Shown in pieces: positions 8,366 through 16,505 of a stretch of DNA of 64,000 nt (position 1 is the first letter of the stretch; every line of letters starts with the position of its first letter). The DNA is taken from contig CAXGOB010000007.1 of assembly GCA_964011275.1 (NCBI GenBank), positions 28,166 through 92,165 of the forward strand. Direction: 5' to 3'. This stretch comes from UBA7328 sp002471345. GTDB taxonomy: Bacteria; Bacteroidota; Bacteroidia; Chitinophagales; Saprospiraceae. The position numbers and the translations under genes were made by a program. A model generated the notes under the pieces. That model had not been told where the DNA came from, did not search any database, and worked only from the letters and a program-made list of their open reading frames with translations.

Positions 8366-9304
8366 ATGGCTCAGTATAGCTTTTTATCAAAAGAAGAAAT
8401 CAATGAAAAAGCCATAGAATTTGATTTAGGTAAAGTCCAAAATTTCAAAGTACTAAGTGGGGGGTCTGAAAATACGAACTACATCATTTCAACAAAAAAG
8501 GGAAAATTTGTCTTAAGCATTTGTGAACAAAAGAGCTTGGAAGAAACGTTAGAACTTGCCCGATTGCTCCATTATCTTTCTGATAATAGCTTTAAAACAT
8601 CTAGAATTGTTTCTAATAAAAGTGGGAAGTTAACAACCATTTGCAAAGGCAAGCCTGCAATGATTAAAATTTATGAAGAAGGAAAAGTATTTGAAAGTCT
8701 ACCTAACGTATTAATTGAATCCTTAGGTAAAGAACTAGGAAGATTACATAAAATTGAAGCCCCTAATTTTTTACCGAAACAATTAAATTATGGTAAAGAA
8801 AATTTTAGAGCAGTTGAAAAATACGCAAAGGGATCAGAATTTGATTATTGGCTAAAGGCAAAGTACAAATTCTTTATACCTTATATAAATTCAGATCTAA
8901 AGAAGACAATTATTCATGGTGATGTTTTTAGCAATAATGTAGTAGTAAATGATGATGAAAAATCTTTAACTATTATAGATTTTGAAGAAGCTACTTTTTA
9001 TTACCGAGTCTTTGATCTCGGTATGACAATCATAGGAACTTGTCATGAAGGAAAAACCATAAATCTTAATAAAGTACAACATCTATTAAGTGGATATAGC
9101 CAAGAAGTTTCACTTTCTAATGACGAGTTGGATTCTCTTAAAGCTTTTACAGTGTATGCAGGTGCATCCATGACTTTTTGGAGACACATGAACTTCAATT
9201 ATACCACACCAAATTCTAGTTTATTTGATCATTATAAAGGATTGCAAATATTAACAGATTTTGTACATAATCTACCTGAAGAATCCTTTAAATTTAAGAC
9301 TTAA
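8366..9304 (+). CDS. Aminoglycoside phosphotransferase-fold kinase, homoserine kinase II-like
   Basis: The 312-residue product has the APH/choline kinase fold. Visible motifs are GSENTNY (33-39) in the nucleotide-binding loop, the catalytic HGDVFSNN (184-191) with Asp and Asn, and the metal-binding DFEEA (205-209). The overall pattern fits ThrB type II homoserine kinases, which make O-phosphohomoserine, the substrate of the threonine synthase encoded just upstream; the function is therefore inferred from fold plus context. Only 3 nt separate it from thrC, so the two are co-translated. Another small-molecule kinase is the alternative. Confidence 0.75.
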   Translation: MAQYSFLSKEEINEKAIEFDLGKVQNFKVLSGGSENTNYIISTKKGKFVLSICEQKSLEETLELARLLHYLSDNSFKTSRIVSNKSGKLTTICKGKPAMIKIYEEGKVFESLPNVLIESLGKELGRLHKIEAPNFLPKQLNYGKENFRAVEKYAKGSEFDYWLKAKYKFFIPYINSDLKKTIIHGDVFSNNVVVNDDEKSLTIIDFEEATFYYRVFDLGMTIIGTCHEGKTINLNKVQHLLSGYSQEVSLSNDELDSLKAFTVYAGASMTFWRHMNFNYTTPNSSLFDHYKGLQILTDFVHNLPEESFKFKT

Positions 9305-9370
9305 CCTTGCATCATTGCGGATATTTTCTTTAAGAAGTAGTGATCAATTTACGCAAAACGAATCTAGATT

Positions 9371-10396
9371 ATGACACTGCAAGAATTAGGCTTTACAAGA
9401 GCATTAGAAGAATATCGTACCAATGAAAATCTCACATCCTTTGAGACGGGTAGAGTGATATCAGAACATAAAGAACGCTATACTGTCAAAACTCAAGATC
9501 TAGAATATGAGTCAGAGCTTTTGGGGAACCTCCGCCACTCATCTGATAGTAGATATGACCTACCTGCCGTTGGAGATTGGGTAGCGATATCTGCTTATGA
9601 CGATCATAAAGCTTTGATTCATGCCGTATACCCTCGTTTTTCAATTATAGAAAGGCAGGCTGTTGGAAAGAAAGGGCAAGTGCAAATTATTGCAACTAAC
9701 ATAGATATTGGTCTGATCGTACAAGCAGTAGATAGGGATTTTAATTTGAATAGATTAGAGAGGTATTTGACTATTTGTAATGCCTCAAATGTAGATCCGA
9801 TCATTGTTCTAAGTAAGACAGATCTGATTAGTAATGAAGAATTAGCGGAAATAAAAAATAAGATCAACAGCAGAAATGAGAAGCTTTCAATAATAGCTGT
9901 AAGCAATGAAAATGATGCAGGTTATGATAATCTCAAAAAAGAAATACAAAAAGGAAAAACATATTGCCTCTTAGGATCATCAGGAGTAGGAAAGTCTACA
10001 CTCCTGAATGGTTTATCCGGTCAATCACTTATGGAAACAGGTCATATCAGCACTAGCATGAATAAAGGCAGGCACATCACTAGCCATAGAGAACTAGTAG
10101 TTTTAAATGACGGTGGCATACTTATAGACAATCCTGGAATGCGGGAAGTAGGCATTTCGGATGTTGCTGATGGATTAGAAATAACTTTTGAATCAATTTT
10201 AGCTTTCACTCAAAATTGCAAATACAAAGACTGTAGCCATACAAATGAAAAAGAGTGCGGAATACTTGCAGCATTAGAAGAAGGAGAACTAGATGAAGAT
10301 GCCTATTTTAATTATCAAAAATTAGAGAAGGAAAAGAACTTCTTTGAAATGAATTCATTAGATCGAAAAAAAAAGATAAGAATATGGGTAAATTGA
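9371..10396 (+). CDS. rsgA: Ribosome small subunit-dependent GTPase A
   Basis: RsgA is a circularly permuted GTPase that helps mature the 30S subunit. The product has an N-terminal OB-like domain, then G4 (SKTD, 148-151) before G1 (GSSGVGKST, 202-210), then NKGRHITS (231-238) and G3 DNPGMRE (253-259), the permuted order typical of the family. A C-terminal zinc finger is present (Cys283, Cys288, His290, Cys296). Length of 341 residues is normal. It follows the threonine operon after 66 nt and may be separate. Confidence 0.95.
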   Translation: MTLQELGFTRALEEYRTNENLTSFETGRVISEHKERYTVKTQDLEYESELLGNLRHSSDSRYDLPAVGDWVAISAYDDHKALIHAVYPRFSIIERQAVGKKGQVQIIATNIDIGLIVQAVDRDFNLNRLERYLTICNASNVDPIIVLSKTDLISNEELAEIKNKINSRNEKLSIIAVSNENDAGYDNLKKEIQKGKTYCLLGSSGVGKSTLLNGLSGQSLMETGHISTSMNKGRHITSHRELVVLNDGGILIDNPGMREVGISDVADGLEITFESILAFTQNCKYKDCSHTNEKECGILAALEEGELDEDAYFNYQKLEKEKNFFEMNSLDRKKKIRIWVN

Positions 10397-10635
10397 TCAA
10401 ACGGATAATTAAAGAAAAGAAAAAGACGAAATTTTGAACCTCGTTCCTTGTAAACATCAACTGATACTTTCAAGATTACATCACTACACTGTCTAATTTT
10501 ATTTCTTATTCATCCCATTTCTTGCAACTCATCACTTGGTTGGAACTGACGTTTATGATTTTTCTACCTTCCTCTTATTGTAGTCTATGTCATTCAATTA
10601 GTGAGGAAGCAAACATCAACAAATCATAAACATTT

Positions 10636-11535
10636 ATGAAAAGGAAAATTTACTATTCCATCGCATTTCTTTTAATGCTCTTAGCTCTTTATAAAGTCTA
10701 TAACATTGCCAAAAATCAAATCGAAGACAAAAAACATAGAGAATGGGTTGCTACATTAGAACATACCGCTTCTAAAAATGTGCATATTCTTCCTGATACT
10801 ATTTTGGTAGATTATCTAGATGAAAAGAGGACATTAGCAATTTATCTTCCAGACAATTTTGAGGAAGATTCTATAGAATATCCTGTTATTTATTTTCTTG
10901 ATGGTCAGTCACTATTTGATCAAAAGATCCAAAAAGGAACCGAGTGGCAAATAGATGAACATCTTGATAGCTTAAGCAGAATTGGAAAACAAAAAGCGAT
11001 TGTGGTCGGAGTATACAATTCTGAAAGAAGAATGAAAGAATATAAACCTTTTCGTTCCACTAAAATCTATTCGGATAAGATAGTAAGTGGAGATAAGCAT
11101 GCAGAATGGATAGCTTATGATCTTAAAAAATGGATAGACCAGAGGTATCGTACGTTATCAGAACAAAAATTTACCACTATAGCAGGTGCATCTCTCGGAG
11201 GTCTAATGTCCTATTATATGCTAAACGAATATTATAATATATATGGTTCTGCTATTGTTTTTTCTCCATCTTTCTGGGTAAATCCTATCGTTTATTCTCT
11301 TCATGAAGAGAATCCAAAAATCCATCAACAGAAAATCTATTTTAATGCTGGTGAATTAGAAACTCCTACTGTGGAGTCAATAAAAAAAATGAAAACGATA
11401 CTTATCGATTATGGTGTAAATCAAGATTATATCAAACTAGATGTGGAAAAAGAGTTAGGTCATTGGCACATGACATGGCAAAAAGGATTTGTAAACGCTA
11501 TTCCATGGATATGGATAGAAAATCAAAACGAGTAG
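10636..11535 (+). CDS. Membrane-anchored alpha/beta hydrolase (Fes/esterase D-like)
   Basis: The product begins with an uncleaved-looking hydrophobic helix (residues 5-20), so it is probably exported or anchored on the periplasmic face. The rest is a putative-esterase domain: PVIYFLDGQ (83-91), the nucleophile elbow GASLGG with Ser186, and a C-terminal GHWHMTWQKG segment with the likely catalytic histidine. The family (esterase D/enterochelin esterase-like) hydrolyses varied esters, and no siderophore genes are nearby, so the substrate is unknown. It is preceded by 239 nt without a gene and followed by an independent regulator. Confidence 0.8.
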   Translation: MKRKIYYSIAFLLMLLALYKVYNIAKNQIEDKKHREWVATLEHTASKNVHILPDTILVDYLDEKRTLAIYLPDNFEEDSIEYPVIYFLDGQSLFDQKIQKGTEWQIDEHLDSLSRIGKQKAIVVGVYNSERRMKEYKPFRSTKIYSDKIVSGDKHAEWIAYDLKKWIDQRYRTLSEQKFTTIAGASLGGLMSYYMLNEYYNIYGSAIVFSPSFWVNPIVYSLHEENPKIHQQKIYFNAGELETPTVESIKKMKTILIDYGVNQDYIKLDVEKELGHWHMTWQKGFVNAIPWIWIENQNE

Positions 11536-11641
11536 TACCAACAGGAGCTAATAGTTTTCTAGAATGATATAAATGTGCAAAGATGAAAATCAATATTTAA
11601 TTTAGCTAGAATAACTACTAGATCGAATCAGGTCCAAATTA

Positions 11642-12697
11642 ATGAATCTTCTAAAATTTTCCCCAGAAATAAACAAGGCATATCTCATTGAAGAGTATTC
11701 TCTATTTCATATTCTCAATGGAAAAGGTAGTATTGAAGTTGACTTTAAGAGTTACTTCGACTGGCAACAAAAAGGCATTTTTCTTGAAAAAGGACAATAC
11801 ATCAAATTTCTTTCAGAAGACTTTATTGTGAGAAAAATAGAGTTTATGGAAGAGGACCTATTTTATAACAAAGAAGTAAGAGTCCTATTTAAACATCTTA
11901 TTGCTCTTGGTTATATTGACCTCGATGATTGTGATGAATGTAAAATTTTTCTATCTGAATCCGTGCTTACCCAGAACCCAAAAAACATAATTGATATATC
12001 TTCTAAACAGTGGTATTGGCAAAACCCATTTAATGCCAACAAAGAGGAGTATCAAATTATATTTGATGCGAAGGAGATCATCGATAAACAATACAATAAT
12101 ACGCTGAGTAGTCGCGACTTGGTCAGTCTAGTGAATGAAAGGGGATATAATGCTCAAGTCTTAATAAAAGATAAAATCGGTTTGTCTATTAATAAACTAG
12201 TCAATGCAAAAAAACTCATCGAAGGCCAAAAAGAAATAGCATTCACAGATAAAAGCATCCAGGAAATATCTTATGATCTTGGTTATAATGATGATGCCTA
12301 TTTCAATAGAGTTTTTAAAAAAGCTACTGGTGTTACCCCAAATCAATTTCGCAAAAATTTTGATTTTGAAAACAGAGACCTTTTTATACAAGATATAATG
12401 GTGCTTTTGAGAGAACATCACAAAGATCGTAGAACACTTGACTTTTATGCTGATAAAATGAACATGCCCATCAAGACGCTTTCCAAAAAAGTAAAGGCCA
12501 AAATGAAGACTTCTTTAGGTCAGCTGATAAGAATAGAATTGATAAATACTGCAAAGTTAATGCTACTTGATGATGAAAACATCACAGAGGTTTCCTATAG
12601 ACTCGGATTTAAAGAACCCAATCATTTCACAAGTTTTTTCAAGCATTACACAAAGATTCTCCCTTCAGATTTTATTTCCAAAAAGTACAATGCTTAG
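11642..12697 (+). CDS. AraC-family regulator with two tandem HTH domains
   Basis: A 351-residue regulator. Residues 1-80 resemble an AraC cupin-type sensor domain. Two AraC HTH modules follow: one at about 140-243, with the second-helix signature ISYDLGYNDDAYFNRVFKKATGVTP written in two parts (ISYDLGYNDDAYFNR then VFKKATG), and a second at about 255-350, ending VSYRLGFKEPNHFTSFFK. Duplicated AraC DNA-binding modules in one chain are unusual. It lies just upstream of, and in the same direction as, a SnoaL-like gene and a YHS-domain gene, and probably regulates them. Stop codon is TAG. Confidence 0.85.
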   Translation: MNLLKFSPEINKAYLIEEYSLFHILNGKGSIEVDFKSYFDWQQKGIFLEKGQYIKFLSEDFIVRKIEFMEEDLFYNKEVRVLFKHLIALGYIDLDDCDECKIFLSESVLTQNPKNIIDISSKQWYWQNPFNANKEEYQIIFDAKEIIDKQYNNTLSSRDLVSLVNERGYNAQVLIKDKIGLSINKLVNAKKLIEGQKEIAFTDKSIQEISYDLGYNDDAYFNRVFKKATGVTPNQFRKNFDFENRDLFIQDIMVLLREHHKDRRTLDFYADKMNMPIKTLSKKVKAKMKTSLGQLIRIELINTAKLMLLDDENITEVSYRLGFKEPNHFTSFFKHYTKILPSDFISKKYNA

Positions 12698-12716
12698 TCC
12701 TTTTTTTGTAGCAATA

Positions 12717-12724
12717 TAACTTTG
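12717..12724 (+). promoter_or_regulatory. Possible -7 element for the SnoaL-YHS pair
   Basis: TAACTTTG matches the Bacteroidota -7 consensus TAnnTTTG and lies 46 nt before the preferred ATG at 12771. There is no TTTG at the expected -33 distance, as might be expected of an activator-dependent promoter. The call rests on a single eight-base match. Confidence 0.35.
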
Positions 12725-12770
12725 GTTTTCATTCAGTTTTGTGGTGTTATTAATCATTAAAACTTTTAAA

Positions 12771-13124
12771 ATGAATATTAAAGAAAGAGTCCAAGAAATG
12801 GATGCACTAGTAAGTAAAGGTGCCATTGTAGACGCAGTACAAGAATTCTTTTACGACAAAGCAAATACCTCTGATTACAGTAACGGCAAGACATCAGGCA
12901 AACCTGAAATGGTAGCCAAAATGCAAGAGTTTACAGGGGCAATAGCCAAAGTGAATGGAATTACTCACCATCATACCATTGTAGATAAAAACGTCTCAGC
13001 GTCTGAATTCACATTTGACTTTGACATGAAGGATGGAAGTAAGATTTTCTGGCACGAAATCATTCGTAGAATCTGGAATAACGAAGGGAAAGTAACCCAA
13101 GAAGAGTATTTCAACGCTGCATAA
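12771..13124 (+). CDS. SnoaL-like / NTF2-fold protein
   Basis: A 117-residue single-domain protein of the SnoaL-like (NTF2 cone fold) type: short N-terminal helix (ERVQEMDALVSKGAIVDAVQEFF), central GITHHHTIVDKNVSASEF strand and C-terminal IRRIWNNEGKVTQEEYF. Such proteins bind or isomerise small hydrophobic molecules; no reaction can be assigned. An in-frame upstream start at 12741 would add ten residues (VLLIIKTFK) that do not look like the family, so MNIKERV at 12771 is preferred. It is followed after 30 nt by the YHS protein and follows the AraC regulator. Confidence 0.75.
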   Translation: MNIKERVQEMDALVSKGAIVDAVQEFFYDKANTSDYSNGKTSGKPEMVAKMQEFTGAIAKVNGITHHHTIVDKNVSASEFTFDFDMKDGSKIFWHEIIRRIWNNEGKVTQEEYFNAA

Positions 13125-13154
13125 AAGCAGGCTTAATCATTTAAAAACATAGTA

Positions 13155-13625
13155 ATGAACATCATCAAAGTATTTTCTATAATTAGCGCTTTACTATTAA
13201 GTATTGCCCTATTTTCTCAAGACAAAATGGCTAATAATATTGACAATAGTAATATTGCATTATCAGGCTTCAGTCCTGTGTCTTATTTGGACTTAGGCCT
13301 TGCACAGATAGGAAGCAAAAACTTCAAATCTCAGTATAAAGGACTATATTATTTTTTCACTTCAGAAGAACAAAAAGCAACATTTGACCAATCACCTGAA
13401 AGGTATTTACCTCAATATGGTGGGTACTGCGCTTTCGGTGCATATGTCGGAGCTAAGTTCAGAGTTGATCCGAATAAATTTCTTATAAAAGACGGAAAAT
13501 ACTATTTGTATTTAGCAAATGTAGAATTGGATGCTCTGCAATTGTGGTTAGCAGAAAACGATCACAAAAAATTAATGTCCACAGCTGACAAAAACTGGCA
13601 AAAACTAAGAGTCTCCTACAATTAG
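13155..13625 (+). CDS. Exported YHS-domain protein
   Basis: The first ~22 residues form a Sec signal peptide (KVFSIISALLLSIALFSQ), so the 156-residue protein is periplasmic. The rest is a YHS-type domain: ALSGFSPVSYLDLG, then YYFFTSEEQKATFDQSPERYLPQYGGYCAFG. YHS domains are often metal- or cofactor-associated, but the role of exported single-domain versions is unknown. It forms a unit with the SnoaL-like gene and is followed at 108 nt by a strong terminator. Regulation by the adjacent AraC protein is inferred. Stop codon is TAG. Confidence 0.8.
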   Translation: MNIIKVFSIISALLLSIALFSQDKMANNIDNSNIALSGFSPVSYLDLGLAQIGSKNFKSQYKGLYYFFTSEEQKATFDQSPERYLPQYGGYCAFGAYVGAKFRVDPNKFLIKDGKYYLYLANVELDALQLWLAENDHKKLMSTADKNWQKLRVSYN

Positions 13626-13732
13626 ACAGCTTTAGAATATATCGATTCATTTAAAACGTTATGAGCAATTCAACCTAAAGTTCATCAATCTTTATCTTTC
13701 ACAAAACAATAATGCTAAGTTCAAACAGCCAG

Positions 13733-13764
13733 AAGCACAGAATGAGAATTCTGTGCTTTTTTTT
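13733..13764 (+). terminator. Rho-independent terminator after the YHS gene
   Basis: A perfect 11-bp stem AAGCACAGAAT / ATTCTGTGCTT with a GAGA tetraloop is followed by a run of eight T residues on the plus strand. It closes the AraC-SnoaL-YHS block. Confidence 0.9.
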
Positions 13765-14042
13765 CTAGGCCATTTTAAGTTCAATACTGTTTACACTGCT
13801 TACCCTTGATTTACTAGATCTGGCCTTGTTTCAAAGTATTATTAATCAAAAAAATGCTTGTCATTTAAAAAGAGCATATCCATAACACAAAATCAACGAA
13901 AAAATCCTAAGATTCAGATTTAATCAAGCTGAAAACGACCTTTACAAAACAGTATCAGCTCCCACAAACTTAAATAGTGAAAAAGTAGATCAATAGTTAA
14001 TACTCTTCCATCGATTAAAGAGATGTTAAGTATTTTCAATAG
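13765..14042. other. Intergenic stretch, nothing recognised
   Basis: About 280 nt of AT-rich sequence between the terminator and a decayed acetyltransferase. No reading frame, hairpin or RNA gene was recognised. Confidence 0.5.
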
Positions 14043-14582
14043 ATAAAGTACCTACTCCAAGATCAAGAAACGGAAAGAATAAAATTCAGAAGTATCCAGC
14101 AAAGTGATTATCAGATGTGGTTAGAATTCTATAAACATCCAAATAGTCATTTGCATTGGAAAGGTGACTTCGAGGATCCGATTACTGAGTGTAACAAATG
14201 GTATAAGAATCAACAAAGGCGATATGAAAATGACTTAGGAGGGATGAATGCTCTAGTAGAAAAAAAGACCGGTTTACTTCTAGGTCATTGTGGACTTCTT
14301 ATTCAGAAAGTAGACAACCTGACTGAGTTAGAAATAGGATATTCCATTCTGCCCCAATATTGGAATAGAGGGTTAGCATCTGAAGCTGCTCAAAAATGTA
14401 GAGATTTTGCTTTTGAAAACAATTTCTCTGATCACCTCATATCCATTATCAGTTTTTAGAATACACCTTCGCAAAAAGTAGCTAAGACAAATGGAATGAG
14501 CATTTATAAATCAACCGTCTATGCTGACAATGATGTTTACATTTTTAGGATTTCCAAATCTGAATGGTTTAACTTTAAGTGA
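14043..14582 (+). pseudogene. Decayed GNAT-family N-acetyltransferase
   Basis: The frame reads as a RimJ/RimL-type GNAT acetyltransferase from its first to its last residues. The expected N-terminus (KYLLQDQETERIKFR) begins right after an ATA codon at 14043, where the start ATG should be. The frame then runs through WNRGLASEAA, the acetyl-CoA binding region, to an in-frame TAG at 14457-14459. After the TAG the family sequence continues without shift: NTPSQKVAKTNGMSIYKS and then a normal end at 14582. The first in-frame ATG (14115) would lose about 24 residues. Two point lesions (start ATG to ATA, one sense codon to TAG) therefore explain the whole gene. Confidence 0.8.
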
Positions 14583-14701
14583 CAGTTTTTGGCACAATTC
14601 AGGTTGTCCTATGCTAACATAAAGGTCTAGTGACTTTGTCAATTTAGAAAATGCTGAATTGATCTTCAATTGATTATTATCTGAATCACTATAGCTTTTA
14701 A

Positions 14702-15136
14702 ATGAATAAAAATCTCAAAGTATCAAAAAACATTATTATTGATACCTCTGCTGACAAGCTGTGGAAAGTTCTCACAGATCCAGAAATCATTAAAGTTTAT
14801 TTATATGGCACACAGACTATCACAGATTGGCAATTAGGCAGTCCTATCGTATTTCAAGGTGAGTATCAAGGAAACCTGTATAAGGACAAGGGAAATGTAC
14901 TTGAAAATATAAGAAATCAAATTCTAAGCTATGACTACTGGAGTGGCTTTAGTGGTCTTTCTGATAGCCCTGAGAATTATGCAGAAGTCACTTATTCGAT
15001 CCAAAAGTTATGCAAAAATCAAGTCAGGTTTACTTGGTCCCAAATAGGTTATGCAAATGAAGAAGGACAAAAACATTCTGAGAATGGTCTTTCCAGCATG
15101 CTCGAACAAATAAAAAATCTAGCGGAAGAATTATGA
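14702..15136 (+). CDS. SRPBCC / AHSA1-like (START-fold) domain protein
   Basis: A 144-residue soluble protein of the SRPBCC superfamily, AHSA1-like branch: SKNIIIDTSADKLWKVLTDP at the start, WQLGSPIVFQGEYQG in the middle, and a C-terminal helix SSMLEQIKNLAEEL. These proteins bind hydrophobic ligands or partner proteins in a helix-grip cavity; no specific ligand is known. It overlaps the next, decayed gene by four nt (ATGA), so the pair was once a coupled operon. Confidence 0.8.
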   Translation: MNKNLKVSKNIIIDTSADKLWKVLTDPEIIKVYLYGTQTITDWQLGSPIVFQGEYQGNLYKDKGNVLENIRNQILSYDYWSGFSGLSDSPENYAEVTYSIQKLCKNQVRFTWSQIGYANEEGQKHSENGLSSMLEQIKNLAEEL

Positions 15137-15661
15137 ATTTATTGATACTTAGAAATTCATTTATAATAGTGCTCTTCGCATTGATCTCAACAAGTTGTTA
15201 TAATTCTAAAGCATCTTCCAATTCTGAATCAATAAACGAAGTAAAAGACCTTCTTGAAAACTATTATTCTACAATGTCGGATAGAGATTGGATTAAATAT
15301 CAAGCATTCTTTATCGATGATGCCACTCTCACAACTGTATGGCAAGCTGAAGGCGAAACCACAGCTTCAATACATGCCAATTCAATTTCGGATTTCATTG
15401 CACAAACAAAAGATGGCCCAGACAGTCAGCCCATATTTGAAGAAAATATGATAAGCTCTGATATAATTCTCAAACAAAATCTTGCATCTGCCTAGGTAAC
15501 TTATGAAGCGAAATTTGGGACTGAGGAAAACCTTATGGAATGGAAAGGATCTTAATTCATTTGTAAGACACAATGGTGATTGGAAAATCACGTCACTTGT
15601 ATTTGAATCCATTCACTGTTCCAAACATTGTTCAAAATTATACCAACTGTTGTTCTATTAA
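15133..15661 (+). pseudogene. Decayed SnoaL-like lipoprotein
   Basis: The start encodes a lipoprotein signal (LFALISTSC, lipobox cysteine at residue 22) followed by an NTF2/SnoaL domain (LENYYSTMSDRDW, then DFIAQTKDGPDSQPIFEE). The frame is cut at 15493-15495 by TAG at a site where the family carries tryptophan, consistent with TGG to TAG. The same frame resumes as VTYEAKFGTEENLMEWKG, then a frameshift near 15547 moves the rest (FVRHNGDWKITSLVFES) into another frame, which ends at 15661. One nonsense codon plus one frameshift make it non-functional. It overlaps the SRPBCC gene by 4 nt. Confidence 0.8.
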
Positions 15662-15729
15662 TTTTCAAATAATTCAAACAAGGACAAATTTTCAAAGAAA
15701 TTAACCAACTCCAAATTCTGAGTGAATAA

Positions 15730-16326
15730 TTATCTAAGATTTGCACTTATCAATTGTAGAAATTCAGATCTGGTTTCTTGTTTTTCAAATTCACCGGTAA
15801 AAGCAGATGTAGTGGTTACCGAATTTTGTTTTTGAACTCCCCTCATCATCATGCACATGTGTGCGGCTTCAATGACCACGGCTACTCCCATAGGATTAAG
15901 AGTTTCATCTATTGCTTGTAATATTTGATGGGTAAGTCTTTCTTGAACCTGCAATCTCCTGGAATATACATCTATGACACGTGGAATTTTACTGAGTCCC
16001 ACCACATATCCATTAGGGATATAAGCCACATGGGCCTTACCAAAAAAAGGTAAAATGTGGTGTTCACAAAGGGAATAAAGCTCGATATCTTTTACGATTA
16101 CCATCTCACTATAGTCCTCTTTAAATAAAGCAGATTTAAGAATTTCTCTGGCGTCAAGCCCATAACCGTGAGTGAGGAACTGCATTGCTTTTGCTGCACG
16201 CTCTGGCGTTTTTACCAGGCCTTCCCTAGACGGATCTTCTTTTGACAGTTTTAGAATCTGTTTGTAATGTTCTTTAAGAGAATCTGTACTTTCCTCTGAG
16301 TAGTATTCCGTTTTGCTATAACACAT
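15730..16326 (-). CDS. folE: GTP cyclohydrolase I
   Basis: FolE converts GTP to 7,8-dihydroneopterin triphosphate, the first step of folate and queuosine-type precursor synthesis. The zinc and active-site segments are intact: LCEHHILPF with Cys and two His, GLSKIPRVIDVYSRRLQVQERLT, and HMCMMMRGVQKQNS with the second zinc Cys. Length of 198 residues is typical. A possible promoter lies upstream on the minus strand: TTTG at 16373-16376, 19 nt, then TATCATTA at 16346-16353, which is only a partial -7 match. The gene is monocistronic. Confidence 0.95.
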   Translation of the reverse strand: MCYSKTEYYSEESTDSLKEHYKQILKLSKEDPSREGLVKTPERAAKAMQFLTHGYGLDAREILKSALFKEDYSEMVIVKDIELYSLCEHHILPFFGKAHVAYIPNGYVVGLSKIPRVIDVYSRRLQVQERLTHQILQAIDETLNPMGVAVVIEAAHMCMMMRGVQKQNSVTTTSAFTGEFEKQETRSEFLQLISANLR

Positions 16327-16505
16327 AGAGTCCTTAATTAAAACATAATGATACCAATTTGTAAACCATGGTCAAAACATTATTCACAAATGCAAGTTCC
16401 CACTTTATAAAGTCATAGTTCATCGAATTGTTTAATCAATTGATCTTATTATTCATTTTATAATAAAATTCCTTATTATTCTTGGGAAAATAAAGCGCTT
16501 TTCTT

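Noticed and set aside
10397..10635. Possible regulatory RNA or riboswitch between rsgA and the esterase
   Set aside because: No conserved hairpin series or known riboswitch core was seen in this 239-nt stretch.
15254..15612. Small open frames in other frames around the SnoaL lipoprotein remnant
   Set aside because: They lack family similarity and coincide with the decayed gene.
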